Positions 46,196-56,133 of a DNA stretch of 64,000 nt are shown here, piece by piece. Numbering within the stretch: the stretch's first letter is position 1; each line of letters starts with the position of its first letter. The notes under the pieces are model-generated. The model was not told the DNA's origin, ran no database searches, and saw only the letters and a list, made by a program, of their open reading frames with translations. The stretch is from Anabaena sphaerica FACHB-251 (GTDB lineage: Bacteria > Cyanobacteriota > Cyanobacteriia > Cyanobacteriales > Nostocaceae): NCBI RefSeq assembly GCF_014696825.1, contig NZ_JACJQU010000019.1, positions 1 through 64,000 of the forward strand, in the 5' to 3' direction. Made by a program: the position numbers and the translations under genes.

Positions 46196-49052
46196 AAACA
46201 GTCCTTTTGCCCATAAAACGGAAGAATAACTTTTCACATTCAACCCAGACAAACATCAAGCTACTGAAGCCAATACAAGTTCCCAATTCTGAAAGACTTA
46301 GTTCGTGAGTACCAAAGAAATCTCTAAGCGGTGGGACGTATACTAACATTAACTGTAAAATCGTTGTCACGATTACAGAACCCAGCACAAAGAGATTAGA
46401 AAAAGGATTCATCTCAATAGTGAGTTGGTTGTTAGAACGAATAGCGATCGCATGACCCATTTGGGCGAGACACAAAGTAGTAAATACCATTGTTTTCCAA
46501 GTGTCGGGATTGCCTGGATACCCTTGTGCATGAGTATGATTATAAGCCCAGGACATCAAGGCAATAGAAATGATGGCAAAAACTATACCGATGCGAATCA
46601 TGTAAGCACCCAATCCCCTGGCAAAAATACTTTCACGGGGACTAAAAGGAGGACGCTGCATCACATCTGGTTCTGGAGGTTCTACAGCTAATGCTAAAGC
46701 AGGCAAACCATCTGTTACCAAGTTCATCCACAGAATTTGCAAAGGAGTCAGAGGAACGCCTCCTAAGCCAATTAAAGGTGCAGCAGCGATAGTGAGAACT
46801 TCACCAATGTTACTGCCCAAGATGTATTTGATAAACCGCCGAATGTTGGTATAAACAACTCTACCTTCTTTAGTAGCAGCCACAATGGTGGCAAAGTTAT
46901 CATCTAACAGCACCATATCGCTGGCTTCTTTACTGACATCTGTACCAGTGATACCCATAGCGATACCAATATCAGCTTGTTTCAGGGCGGGTGCATCATT
47001 CACACCGTCCCCAGTCATAGCTACAAATCGACCACGACGTTGCAATGCTTGCACAATTCGCAGTTTGTGTTCTGGAGAAACTCTGGCGTAAATGCTGACT
47101 AAATCAACTTGTTCCTCTATTTCCGTGTCACTCATGCGTTGTAATTCTTGACCGGTTAGGACTCTAGCATCTGCATCAGCTATACCTAAGTCTACAGCGA
47201 TCGCTCGTGCGGTCAATTGATGATCACCAGTAATCATGATGGGACGAATACCAGCTTGACGACATTCTTCCACAGCTGCCCTGACTTCAGGGCGTGGTGC
47301 ATCGAGCATTCCCACTAAGCCCAACCACACCAAATCCTGTTCAGAAGTATCTTCTGAAGCTTCTGGAGGTACTTCCGTTAGAGGTTTGTAGGCAAAACCC
47401 AACACCCGCAAACCTTGAGAGGCCATTTGGTCATTGGCTGCCAGAATTTGAGCGCGTCGTTCTTCGTCGATGGTGATAGAGTGATCACCCAGATAAATTT
47501 GATGACAACGTGCCAAGGTTAATTCTGGTGAACCTTTGGTAAACATTAAATATTGTTCAGATTCTAAAAAACCTGCTATTACCGGGTCCACCCCACTCAT
47601 AGCCGGATCACCTGTGGCCACTTCCTCCACTTGACAAATTACACTCATGCGTTTCCGTTCTGAAGAAAAGGGAAACTCGGACACACGGGGTAATTTACTA
47701 CTCCATTGATCTTTTTCAATAGCAGCTTTACCCGCCAAAGTCATCAAAGCGCCTTCTGTGGGGTCGCCTAAAATTACCCATTCTCCGGCTTCTCTTTGCA
47801 GTACCGAGTCATTACACACAGCACAAGCAACTAACAAAGCCGATATTTCTGGATTTTCATCTAGGTCAACTGGTTGGTCATGTAACTGAAAATCCCCAAT
47901 GGGAGCATAACCTTCTCCCGTGACCCGGAAAGTCTGTTGATTGGTGTAGACTGACTGCACCACCATTTTATTTTGAGTCAAAGTCCCAGTTTTATCAGAA
48001 CAGATGGTAGTTACAGAACCTAGAGTTTCCACCGCTGGGAGTTTACGAATCAAGGCATGGTGGCGCACCATTCGCTGAGTTCCCAGTGCTAGAGTAACGG
48101 TAATAACGGCTGGTAAACCTTCAGGAACTACAGCCACCGCCATACTTAAGGAAACTTCCAAAAGTTCTTGTAAGTTGCTAAAACCTCTAGCTTGGATAAT
48201 ACCACCGACCACCACAATCGCCACGAGTACCAAAGAACCCGTAACCAACACATTACCCAGTTGAGTCATGCGCTGCTGTAGGGGTGTAGGTTCACTTTCC
48301 ACCGACTGCAACATCGTGGCAATTTTGCCCAGTTCCGTTGTCATGCCGGTGTTGGTAACAAGAACCTTAGCGCGTCCTTGGACTACTTCTGTTCCTTGAA
48401 AAACTAGATTAATGCGATCGCCTAATGCAGTATCTTCTGGTAATGTGAGAATTGCTTGCTTATTTACAGCTTCGGCTTCACCCGTCAGTGCAGACTCCCG
48501 CACCTGCAAATTAGACTGTTCTATTAAGCGTCCATCAGCAGCTAATTGTACACCAGCTTCCAGCAGCATCACATCCCCAGGTACTAGTTCCTTCCCTGCT
48601 ACATCCGCCAGTTTACCGTCTCGGATGATGCGGACTAAGGGAGAAGATAGTTTTTTCAAGGCTGCTAGAGCTTTTTCAGCCCGGCTTTCCTGGACATAGC
48701 CTAGTATGCCATTGAGGATAACAATCGCCATAATCGCAATTGTGTCTTTAAATGGCACTTCACCAGCTTTTAATGTATCTTGTTGCAGCGCCCAAAAATC
48801 TAATCCACCAGAAATCAGGGCTACTCCTATCAGCATCAATAACATGATGTTAGTGAACTGATCTAGTAGAATCTGCCAAGGGCTACGGCCACCATGTTCT
48901 TCTAGTTCGTTGGGTCCGTATTTTTGCAAACGTTGTTCAACTTCTTGGGATGTTAAGCCGCTATCTGCATTACTATCAAGCAGGTTTAAAGCTTTATCAA
49001 CCTCTAAACTATGCCAAACTGCGGCACTTTCAGGCAAAGAATGAGCAGACAT
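46194..49052 (-). CDS. pacL: Cation-transporting P-type ATPase (PacL/SERCA-like, probable Ca2+)
   Basis: A 952-residue P2A-type ATPase exporting a cation, most likely Ca2+, across the cytoplasmic membrane. In order: actuator domain with ALTGEAEAV, the M4 ion-binding motif VPEGLPAVI, the phosphorylation site CSDKTGTLT near residue 350, the nucleotide site FTKGSPE, the hinge [17 protein letters not shown] near 690, and the M6 motif [12 protein letters not shown] near 775. The N-terminal [12 protein letters not shown] is the cation ATPase N-domain. Normal length. The substrate is inferred from the family. Confidence 0.9.
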   Translation of the reverse strand: MSAHSLPESAAVWHSLEVDKALNLLDSNADSGLTSQEVEQRLQKYGPNELEEHGGRSPWQILLDQFTNIMLLMLIGVALISGGLDFWALQQDTLKAGEVPFKDTIAIMAIVILNGILGYVQESRAEKALAALKKLSSPLVRIIRDGKLADVAGKELVPGDVMLLEAGVQLAADGRLIEQSNLQVRESALTGEAEAVNKQAILTLPEDTALGDRINLVFQGTEVVQGRAKVLVTNTGMTTELGKIATMLQSVESEPTPLQQRMTQLGNVLVTGSLVLVAIVVVGGIIQARGFSNLQELLEVSLSMAVAVVPEGLPAVITVTLALGTQRMVRHHALIRKLPAVETLGSVTTICSDKTGTLTQNKMVVQSVYTNQQTFRVTGEGYAPIGDFQLHDQPVDLDENPEISALLVACAVCNDSVLQREAGEWVILGDPTEGALMTLAGKAAIEKDQWSSKLPRVSEFPFSSERKRMSVICQVEEVATGDPAMSGVDPVIAGFLESEQYLMFTKGSPELTLARCHQIYLGDHSITIDEERRAQILAANDQMASQGLRVLGFAYKPLTEVPPEASEDTSEQDLVWLGLVGMLDAPRPEVRAAVEECRQAGIRPIMITGDHQLTARAIAVDLGIADADARVLTGQELQRMSDTEIEEQVDLVSIYARVSPEHKLRIVQALQRRGRFVAMTGDGVNDAPALKQADIGIAMGITGTDVSKEASDMVLLDDNFATIVAATKEGRVVYTNIRRFIKYILGSNIGEVLTIAAAPLIGLGGVPLTPLQILWMNLVTDGLPALALAVEPPEPDVMQRPPFSPRESIFARGLGAYMIRIGIVFAIISIALMSWAYNHTHAQGYPGNPDTWKTMVFTTLCLAQMGHAIAIRSNNQLTIEMNPFSNLFVLGSVIVTTILQLMLVYVPPLRDFFGTHELSLSELGTCIGFSSLMFVWVECEKLFFRFMGKRTV

Positions 49053-49130
49053 CGTGTAGGTTACAGGAAAGGGTTACAAAATTCGATCATAATTGAGTGA
49101 TGGCAGGAATTCCATCAACTCAAGTTACAT

Positions 49131-49221
49131 TGGGGACTGGGGACTAGGGACTAGGGACTGGGTAGTAATTGATAATTACCACTGACAACTGACAACTGAC
49201 AACTGACAACTGACAACTGAC
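49131..49221. repeat. STRR arrays before the transglutaminase-like gene
   Basis: GGGGACT/AGGGACT units (49132-49161) are followed by five to six AACTGAC units (49182-49221). They end 13 bases before the next start codon and so form its leader. Confidence 0.8.
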
Positions 49222-49233
49222 CAATAAAATAAT

Positions 49234-50904
49234 ATGAGTTTTGCACTCCCTAGTTTGAATGTTAGCCAGATGTTTGGGCAAAAAACAATTCGACCGCTTA
49301 CTGCTGTTACCCTTTATGGTATTGCTTTCATCAAAGATAAACTTATTGCTATCGATACAACAAAAGGGCATTTATTGGAGATTGACCCCATCTCTGATAA
49401 CAGTAAAATTCTTAATCCCCACCAAGTTAAGGAATTTAGCGATGTTACTGGTTTAGCCGTCTGGGAAGATACACTGTGGGTCAGCCGTGGTAATAGCGTT
49501 TATTTGTGTAAGCTGGACTCTTTGGGGTTGGAGCATTTTGTCACCTTACCTTATGCTGCTGATGGTGTTGCTGTTTGGGAGTCCACTGTCTATGTTAGCT
49601 GCCAAAGACTGGGCTGTGTTCTGATTTTTGACCGGGATACACGCAAAGAAATTACTCGATTTTATGCCCCTGGTGTGGGAAGAGAAAATTTGGCAGTTAG
49701 TCAGGAAACTCTCTGGGTTTGCGATCGCACTGAGCAAACAGTTTACTCTATGGATAGGGCCACTGGAGAACTTCGTTTTAGTGTTCTCACACCTTTTGCT
49801 TCTCCTACAGGTATCGCTATCCATAGTCAGGATGAAACAGGTAAGGATATTCTCTATGTTTCCTACTCTACTGAAGAGCCTTATATTCGTGATAATCCCA
49901 ATGCTGACCCTAGTCATGAGCTAACCTACCGGGATATCACTTTTATTCATCCCCTGTATTATCATTATCAGCCAGATAAACGCTACGCCCTATCTAATGG
50001 TTATCTGGTAGAAATGTCCTATGTAGAGGAAATTGCTCCCTTAGACGAGGTTTATTTAACCAATGTAGAATGGCGGATTGCGCTACCATCTCAAACAGAA
50101 CGCCAAAAGGTCAAACAAGTTGAACCCATCGGTTTACCCTTCACAGAAGAAATTATCGCCGGACAACGGGTAGCCGTATTTAAGTTTGATTCCCTCGTTC
50201 CCGGTGAACGCCATATCTTCGGCTGGAAAGCACTTTTAGAAGTTCGCGGCATTAAGTATCGCATCACACCCAAAGATGTAGAAGACCTCCCTGAACTGAC
50301 ACCAGAGTTACAAACTCGTTATTTGGTGGATGATGATGATTTAGCAATGGAGACTACCATTGTCCGCCGTGCAGCCCGTGAAGCTGTCGGTTCAGAAACT
50401 AATATGTTGCGAAAAATGTACAATATCCGCAACTACGTCTATGATGAGTTATCCTATGGTATCAAACCCCACATAGATACACCTGATATAGTTTTAGAAC
50501 GAGGCGTTGGTTCCTGTGGGGAATATGTAGGCGTATTGTTGGCTTTGTGCCGTTTGAATGGTATTCCTTGTCGGACTGTAGGTAGGTATAAATGCCCTCC
50601 CTATGGTGAACAACAAGGAGTCCCTCTGCAACCCGACTTTAATCATGTTTGGCTAGAGTTTTACATCCCTGATTTTGGGTGGGTACCAATGGAATCTAAT
50701 CCTGATGATGTGGGCGATGCTGGTCCCTATCCCACACGCTTTTTTATGGGATTATGCTGGTATCATATCGAAATTGGCAAAGGAGTATCCTTTGAAACCC
50801 TTACCAGCAATGGCGATCGGTTAACCAAAGAAGATATCTCTATTGGCGAGTTGGCCATTAACCATATTCGTTTTACAATTCTTAAAGAATTACCACCTGT
50901 TTAA
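49234..50904 (+). CDS. Transglutaminase-like domain protein with N-terminal beta-propeller
   Basis: A 556-residue protein. Residues ~15-230 form a repeated beta pattern (DVTGLAVWEDTLWVSRGN, DGVAVWESTVYVSCQ, ENLAVSQETLWVCDR) consistent with a propeller of NHL/SMP-30 type. The C-terminal third is a transglutaminase/cysteine-protease-like domain with the triad Cys in GVGSCGEYVG near 428, His in FNHVWLEFY near 471 and Asp in MESNPDD near 488. The reaction (deamidation, cross-linking or proteolysis) is not determinable. No signal peptide is seen, so probably cytoplasmic. Confidence 0.85.
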   Translation: MSFALPSLNVSQMFGQKTIRPLTAVTLYGIAFIKDKLIAIDTTKGHLLEIDPISDNSKILNPHQVKEFSDVTGLAVWEDTLWVSRGNSVYLCKLDSLGLEHFVTLPYAADGVAVWESTVYVSCQRLGCVLIFDRDTRKEITRFYAPGVGRENLAVSQETLWVCDRTEQTVYSMDRATGELRFSVLTPFASPTGIAIHSQDETGKDILYVSYSTEEPYIRDNPNADPSHELTYRDITFIHPLYYHYQPDKRYALSNGYLVEMSYVEEIAPLDEVYLTNVEWRIALPSQTERQKVKQVEPIGLPFTEEIIAGQRVAVFKFDSLVPGERHIFGWKALLEVRGIKYRITPKDVEDLPELTPELQTRYLVDDDDLAMETTIVRRAAREAVGSETNMLRKMYNIRNYVYDELSYGIKPHIDTPDIVLERGVGSCGEYVGVLLALCRLNGIPCRTVGRYKCPPYGEQQGVPLQPDFNHVWLEFYIPDFGWVPMESNPDDVGDAGPYPTRFFMGLCWYHIEIGKGVSFETLTSNGDRLTKEDISIGELAINHIRFTILKELPPV

Positions 50905-51235
50905 TTTGGGAATTCAGAATTGGGAGTTTGTAGCTAGCAATGGGGTATCAGGTAGAAGCATTGTTGAATTGGCTTCAAACGCCCCCATTGCCACAAGTTC
51001 CGTACAACCCTTAACTATAAATTTAACTATAGGTAAGAAAGATTTATGTTTACTTTAATGAAAGTATCAGTAAATTTTCGGATTTCATGGTAAAGTGTGA
51101 AAAGCAAATAATTCCCTAGAAATATGGAGAGTAAGATTTGATCAAGCCTTGCTAAAACCGTGTAAATTCGGTTGACGCGTACATATATATGTAAGAAAAA
51201 TGACTTATAACTCTGTTTGTAAACGGTAATCAAAG

Positions 51236-52597
51236 GTGAAAAATTGGACGAGTTCTGAATCTGAAAAAACTGTGCAACAAACACCCTTAGCGAAAGTTCA
51301 TGGTGGTAGACGAGAATATCTACACAACTACCACGACTGTTATCAAGAAGAGCAGTTGATATATCAGCATTTTCTTCATTTGGTACAAATGGAATCTCCC
51401 GACCAAATGATTGAACGTTTTCGCGCTCTTTTTGTTGAGCGTGCGAATTATCCTGAGCCGGAAATTATTCTAATTTTAGACAAAATTACAGCCTCTAAGA
51501 CAGCAACAGAAGATTTTAAATTTTTTCTCAACCGTTGTTGTCATATTTTGATTAACCGCTGGTATATGCAACCCCAATTGCATCATGCTATTACGGAGTT
51601 AATCAGCTTGTTTGATTTACCACCTAATAGGTTGGTAGTGAATTCTTTCCGTCTGCGAGAAATTAGGCGCTTGCGGGAACTGTTGCAGATTTTTACTGAA
51701 AGTGATCAGTATGTAATCTTGCGTCGGTTTCTTCAATTAGTGAATCAAACACCTAAGTTGAATACCCGTAAAGATAATCAACCTTTGATAAATTTGATCA
51801 GTCGCTATCCTTATTTATATGAACATTGTTTAATTAGTGAAGATTCTACTTTTGAGCAACAAGAAACCGTCAGAAACTTTCAGGCACAGGTACAAAAAAA
51901 ATTTGAAATTGACCTGTCACAATATATAACTTATAAAGTCCGTCGGATTCAGGTTTTAAGAAAAGTTTCCCCAGCGGAAGCGAATCGGATTTTACGGCCT
52001 ATTAATAATCCTACATTGTTGAGCGATAGCGATCTCTACAGTACCGTAAAACAATTTATTGGAAAAACAGAAGGTAATTATACTTACCAAGAAAGAGCGC
52101 AGCAGTTCTTAAAATATAGTAGTCAAACTGCTAAATTCCAGGATTTTAAGGATGATTTATATGAATATCTAATATCCTCCATTGACGGACAATATGGCAA
52201 ACGCCAATTTAATCAACGTTTATACACTCATTTACAGAATACATTACCGGATGCTGATGATCAAAGGCTCAATGACTTCTTAATGGTGAGAACTTGTAGT
52301 CAGTTACTAAACTTTTTAGTTGTCAGCAGTCAAGCATCGCCACAACACTCAACTTTTTTAGATTTAATTAGTAATCAAGGTTCGCTACCAACTATTGGCT
52401 TATTGCTGAAAGTGGTTTTAATCTGTCATAAAGTTAAACCATATTTGGAAAAAAGATTTGCAATTTTGTTTAATCACTATGAAACGGCGACTACTAATGC
52501 TATTGATTGGTTAGTGGCAACTTTAGAACAATTAAATATTGCCATGAGTATTAACTTTGGTGAGCTTGATTTATCGTTTTTTAAGAGATTTTGTTGA
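51236..52597 (+). CDS. Conserved hypothetical protein, all-helical
   Basis: A 453-residue protein I do not recognise. It starts GTG at 51236. The sequence is almost entirely amphipathic helix (RRLRELLQIFTESDQYVILR, KFEIDLSQYITYKVRRIQVL, LLLKVVLICHKVKPYLEKRF), with no signal peptide, Cys cluster or nucleotide motif. A basic, helix-rich character (HNYHDCYQEEQLIYQHFLHL early on) could suggest nucleic-acid or protein binding. An STRR array follows its stop. Codon use resembles the neighbours, so it is a native gene. Confidence 0.8.
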   Translation: MKNWTSSESEKTVQQTPLAKVHGGRREYLHNYHDCYQEEQLIYQHFLHLVQMESPDQMIERFRALFVERANYPEPEIILILDKITASKTATEDFKFFLNRCCHILINRWYMQPQLHHAITELISLFDLPPNRLVVNSFRLREIRRLRELLQIFTESDQYVILRRFLQLVNQTPKLNTRKDNQPLINLISRYPYLYEHCLISEDSTFEQQETVRNFQAQVQKKFEIDLSQYITYKVRRIQVLRKVSPAEANRILRPINNPTLLSDSDLYSTVKQFIGKTEGNYTYQERAQQFLKYSSQTAKFQDFKDDLYEYLISSIDGQYGKRQFNQRLYTHLQNTLPDADDQRLNDFLMVRTCSQLLNFLVVSSQASPQHSTFLDLISNQGSLPTIGLLLKVVLICHKVKPYLEKRFAILFNHYETATTNAIDWLVATLEQLNIAMSINFGELDLSFFKRFC

Positions 52598-52647
52598 AGG
52601 CAGGAGGCAGGAGGCACAAGAAAAATAACTATTCTCTATTTCCTTAC

Positions 52648-53499
52648 TTACGAATTACGAATTATTGGCATTGAGTGTGATTTTGCAGGATTATAAGTAG
52701 AAAATTCACAGATTGAATTAAAGGGACAAAATCGGCAGTGATTGCCGGGATTGGGTGGAAAGATTTGACTAAAGTTACTGCTTCTCGCTGCATATTTCTG
52801 TAAATCAAGTTGGTGTTTATTCGCTACATTAGCCAACTCAAATTCTAGAGATGCTAATTCATGATTATTAATAGTAATTAACTCAGATTTTTGACAAACT
52901 TCTAAATTATAAAATGAAGCTACAGCAGATTTTCCAGGATAAAGATAACGCGCTGCTAATAAATAAACTAATGCTTGTCGTTTATCAAAAGCAGACTTAC
53001 CAGTTTTAAAATCTAAAATATGCAAAGTGCTATCAGACTCGATAAACACACAATCCATAGCTGCATATAACCGAAAACAATAATTAGCTTGTTCAATCAA
53101 AATTGGTTTGGGAAATCCTTCATCACCGGGTGTTAACTGAATAATGCTTTTACCCAAAAGTAAAGGTGATTTTTGATATTTTTGTAAAATTTGTATTACC
53201 CGTTGCTTAACCTGAAAAGTGAAGTTACTGAGTTTCAGTGACTGCGCGACTTTTTCCACTCCATCCGACTGAGTTAACCACTGCAAATGATGATGAAACT
53301 CATACACACCTTTTTGAGCTAAGATACCGATACGCTGCGGTGGTGTAGCTTGGGCTAATAAAGCTTTTACCTCTGGTTCGTGTTGTCGAGCTTTAATAAA
53401 TCCCCTTCTCATTTGACAATGCCAATGTTCTTGCCCTCTAGCGGGGGCAACCAAGGACCAAAGGTGGTAACTAACAAAGGGTCTAGCGGGGGTTGACAT
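52648..53499 (-). CDS. PD-(D/E)XK nuclease-like protein with 4Fe-4S-type cysteines (RecB/Cas4-like)
   Basis: A 283-residue protein resembling the nuclease domain of AddB/RecB and Cas4. The catalytic core shows MDCVFIESDSTLHILDFKTG (D at ~170, then D-x-K at ~185) and QALVYLLAARYLYPG, the QxxxY helix. Cysteines at both ends, HWHC near 25 and NHCRFCPFNSIC near 262-271, can hold an iron-sulfur cluster. It is not in a CRISPR context. Likely a DNA end-processing enzyme; partner unknown. Divergent from the phosphohexomutase gene. Confidence 0.85.
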   Translation of the reverse strand: MSTPARPFVSYHLWSLVAPARGQEHWHCQMRRGFIKARQHEPEVKALLAQATPPQRIGILAQKGVYEFHHHLQWLTQSDGVEKVAQSLKLSNFTFQVKQRVIQILQKYQKSPLLLGKSIIQLTPGDEGFPKPILIEQANYCFRLYAAMDCVFIESDSTLHILDFKTGKSAFDKRQALVYLLAARYLYPGKSAVASFYNLEVCQKSELITINNHELASLEFELANVANKHQLDLQKYAARSSNFSQIFPPNPGNHCRFCPFNSICEFSTYNPAKSHSMPIIRNS

Positions 53500-53614
53500 T
53501 GCTCAGGTACAGTGAGAGAAATTACCTTGGGGATACTTGCGGCACAGTGGCTATACAGTTGCTTTGCGGGATGCTTCCTAATGGTAATGATGATGCACGG
53601 GAGAGAGTGGCAAA

Positions 53615-55042
53615 ATGAGTAACCCTGACAATTCTGGTAAAATAAAATTTGGTACTGATGGCTGGCGCGGAATAATTGCCGATGATTTTACTTTTCCCAA
53701 TGTGCGGAAAGTAACCAGGGCAATAGCTAGTTATCTGGAAACTGCCTATAGTAAAGACAGACCAGTTTTAATCGCCTACGATACAAGGTTTTTAGCTGAT
53801 GAGTTTGCACGGACATCGGCTGCGGTTTTGGCTGATTTAGGGTGGAATGTGAAAATTACTGATCGGGATTGCCCGACTCCTGTAATTGCCTACAATGCGA
53901 GACACTTGAATTCCGCAGGGGCTTTGATGTTTACTGCTAGTCATAATCCTGCACCTTATTGTGGGATTAAATATATCCCAGACTATGCTGGGCCTGCCAC
54001 TCCTGAAATTACTGATACTATTGTGGCAAATATAGAAACGGCATCGGATGAGTTACCGGGAAGTAACCCATCTGGGACTATTTCTACTTTTGATCCGAAG
54101 CCTGATTATTTGCATTTTATCTACACCTTGCTGGATGTGGAAAAAATTAAGAGTGCGAATTTAAAGGTTAAGTACGATGCTCTCTATTCTACATCTCGTG
54201 GCTATTTAGATGAGGTGCTGCAACATTGCGGAACTCAGTTAGAAAGTTTCCACACTTGGAGGGATGTACTTTTTGGCGGTGGTATGCCAGAACCCAAGGG
54301 AGAACAGTTGGTTGAGTTGGTGGAAGCTGTTAAAGCTGATAAAGCTGATTTGGGTTTAGCAACTGATGGAGATAGCGATCGCTTTGGTATTGTGGATGAA
54401 CAAGGTAATGTTCTCACTCCCAATACAGTGCTGTTAGTTTTAGCAAGACATTTAATCAAAAACAAGGGTAAAACAGGCGCAATTGTGAGAACTGTAGCGA
54501 CTACCCATTTGTTAGATAATTTTGCGGCTAAAAATGGTCTGCAAATTTATGAAACCGCTGTTGGCTTTAAATACATTGGTGAGAAAATGCGGGAAACCGC
54601 TGTTTTGATTGGTGGTGAAGAATCGGGTGGTTTGAGTATTATTGGCCATATTCCTGAAAAGGATGGGGTTTTAGCTGATATGCTGGTGGCTGAGGCGATC
54701 GCATACGAGGGTAAACCTTTAAGTGTGTTGGTGCAAGAAGCTATTGCAGAAGCTGATGGTCCTTTGTATAACAACCGCTTGGATTTACACCTAACTGAAT
54801 CTCACAAAAACGCTGTAATTGATTCCTATACAAAAAATCCTCCTTCCGAAGTAGCTGGAATTAAAGTCAAGGAAGTGGGAAGAAAGGATGGGATCAAACT
54901 GTATTTAGAAGAAGGTAGTTGGGTTTTATTGCGTCCTTCGGGTACAGAACCTTTGGTGAGGGTGTACATGGAAACTAACTCACCCGATAAACTTAGTCAA
55001 ATTGCAGCAACAATGGAAGCTGAAATTGTTAAGTTAGGATAG
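53615..55042 (+). CDS. Phosphoglucomutase/phosphomannomutase family protein
   Basis: A 475-residue alpha-D-phosphohexomutase. The four active-site loops are present: the phosphoserine loop MFTASHNPAPYCG near 109, the metal loop LATDGDSDRFGIVD near 247, the sugar loop GGEESGG near 334, and the phosphate loop RPSGTEPLVRVY near 440. It starts KIKFGTDGWRG, close to GlmM and bacterial PMM/PGM. Substrate choice (glucose, mannose or glucosamine phosphate) cannot be decided here. Confidence 0.92.
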   Translation: MSNPDNSGKIKFGTDGWRGIIADDFTFPNVRKVTRAIASYLETAYSKDRPVLIAYDTRFLADEFARTSAAVLADLGWNVKITDRDCPTPVIAYNARHLNSAGALMFTASHNPAPYCGIKYIPDYAGPATPEITDTIVANIETASDELPGSNPSGTISTFDPKPDYLHFIYTLLDVEKIKSANLKVKYDALYSTSRGYLDEVLQHCGTQLESFHTWRDVLFGGGMPEPKGEQLVELVEAVKADKADLGLATDGDSDRFGIVDEQGNVLTPNTVLLVLARHLIKNKGKTGAIVRTVATTHLLDNFAAKNGLQIYETAVGFKYIGEKMRETAVLIGGEESGGLSIIGHIPEKDGVLADMLVAEAIAYEGKPLSVLVQEAIAEADGPLYNNRLDLHLTESHKNAVIDSYTKNPPSEVAGIKVKEVGRKDGIKLYLEEGSWVLLRPSGTEPLVRVYMETNSPDKLSQIAATMEAEIVKLG

Positions 55043-55111
55043 GTGATAGGTGACAGGTGACAGTGAAGAGGGGAAAGAATTAAAAATTAAACATTCTTTC
55101 TCCTGACTCCT

Positions 55112-55184
55112 GTACGGGCGAAGCATTCGGGTGATAAATTATCAGTTTTTGCCAAAGGATATTTTCCGAATGCTTCGCCCCTAC
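55112..55184. repeat. Inverted repeat GTAGGGGCGAAGCATTCGG type
   Basis: GGGCGAAGCATTCGG (55116-55130) and CCGAATGCTTCGCCC (55166-55180) are exact inverted copies separated by 35 bases; flanking GTA/TAC extends the stem. It is a dispersed element type, between the phosphohexomutase and lapA-like genes, preceded by AGGTGAC and TCCTGAC units. Confidence 0.7.
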
Positions 55185-55208
55185 TCCTGAATTTTTATAT
55201 TTAAAGTT

Positions 55209-55478
55209 ATGAAAATGTTTGTGAATTTATTTATATCTATAGTTATAGCTGGTTGGGTGTTAGCGATCGCTCTGATTTCGGTGCAGAATGCTACGCCTGT
55301 ATCTTTACGGTTTTTGGTTTTTCAATCAATACAAATTCCTTTTGGTTTGGTGTTGGCTTTTTGGGTGGCTGTGGGTTTGGTTAGTGTGGCGGTTTTACAG
55401 CCTCTTTGGGGGTTGGGTGTGTCGAAATCTAGGGTTGATGAGGAAGCGGAGTTTTTTATTGATGATGAGGATTTTTAG
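55209..55478 (+). CDS. LapA-like (DUF1049) small membrane protein
   Basis: An 89-residue protein with two transmembrane helices (LFISIVIAGWVLAIALISVQ and LVLAFWVAVGLVSVAVLQPL) joined by ATPVSLRFLVF, the LapA/DUF1049 pattern, and an acidic tail (DEEAEFFIDDEDF). In proteobacteria LapA acts in lipopolysaccharide assembly control; the role in cyanobacteria is unknown. Confidence 0.85.
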   Translation: MKMFVNLFISIVIAGWVLAIALISVQNATPVSLRFLVFQSIQIPFGLVLAFWVAVGLVSVAVLQPLWGLGVSKSRVDEEAEFFIDDEDF

Positions 55479-55593
55479 GGTTTTCTCACGCAGAGGCGCA
55501 GAGACGCAGAGAGGAAAAGAGGTTTTTGGCGAGTCGGTTTTAACCGACTTTTGCTTTTAGACTCTTAATTGATTCCCTGAATATCTTTTTTTG

Positions 55594-56133
55594 TTAATTT
55601 TTGGTGGGATTGTTGATTTCGCGTATAAAATCAAGCAACCTTCTTCTATCCCATAATTCTACTTGACTAGCTTTTGCCAAATTATGAGCATTGCTTGAAA
55701 AATCATTATTAGTAATTACTATTGCTTTATTGGCTTGATAATAATTAATAGCACCTACAACTTCCTGCACAGCCCTTACACCCACTGGCTTATTTGATCT
55801 TTTTGCCTGTACCACAATTTTTATATTATCTTTGTATAATATTAAGTCTGCACCGTAATCCTGGCTATATCCAGTTTGAGTTACTAGATAACCGTATTCA
55901 CTCAGGAGTTCTGCCAGAAATTCTTCAAATTCTACTCCACTCATCGAGTCAAATTCATATATGGGACGATATCTATATTTAACTTTTTTCTGTTTGTAAT
56001 TCCTTTTATAAGAACTATATGTTTGGTGCTTTAGCTGGGATTCTTTTTCTGAAAAAACAGATGGATGGTAATAATCAACGAACAAACAATATAAGAAAAT
56101 ACAAATCAATATAATATCAATTATTGTCATCAC
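55594..56133 (-). CDS. Mrr-like restriction endonuclease domain protein
   Basis: A 179-residue protein with an N-terminal transmembrane helix (IIDIILICIFLYCLFVDYY) and a basic linker, then an Mrr-type nuclease fold: MSGVEFEEFLAELLSEYGY near 63, YGADLILYKDNIKIVVQAKR near 90 (D...QAK catalytic strand), and VGVRAVQEVVGAINYYQANK near 118. Membrane-anchored Mrr-like proteins are widespread in bacteria. It may act on foreign DNA; this is inference. Confidence 0.87.
   Translation of the reverse strand: MMTIIDIILICIFLYCLFVDYYHPSVFSEKESQLKHQTYSSYKRNYKQKKVKYRYRPIYEFDSMSGVEFEEFLAELLSEYGYLVTQTGYSQDYGADLILYKDNIKIVVQAKRSNKPVGVRAVQEVVGAINYYQANKAIVITNNDFSSNAHNLAKASQVELWDRRRLLDFIREINNPTKN

Noticed and set aside
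52648-53499. Cas4 of a CRISPR system
   Set aside because: The nuclease and cysteine pattern fits Cas4/RecB-type enzymes in general, but there is no array or cas neighbour.
55288-55560. 90-codon ORF overlapping the LapA-like gene
   Set aside because: It is a shifted frame of the LapA-like gene running into a GCAGAGACGCAGAG repeat, with Trp-rich implausible composition.
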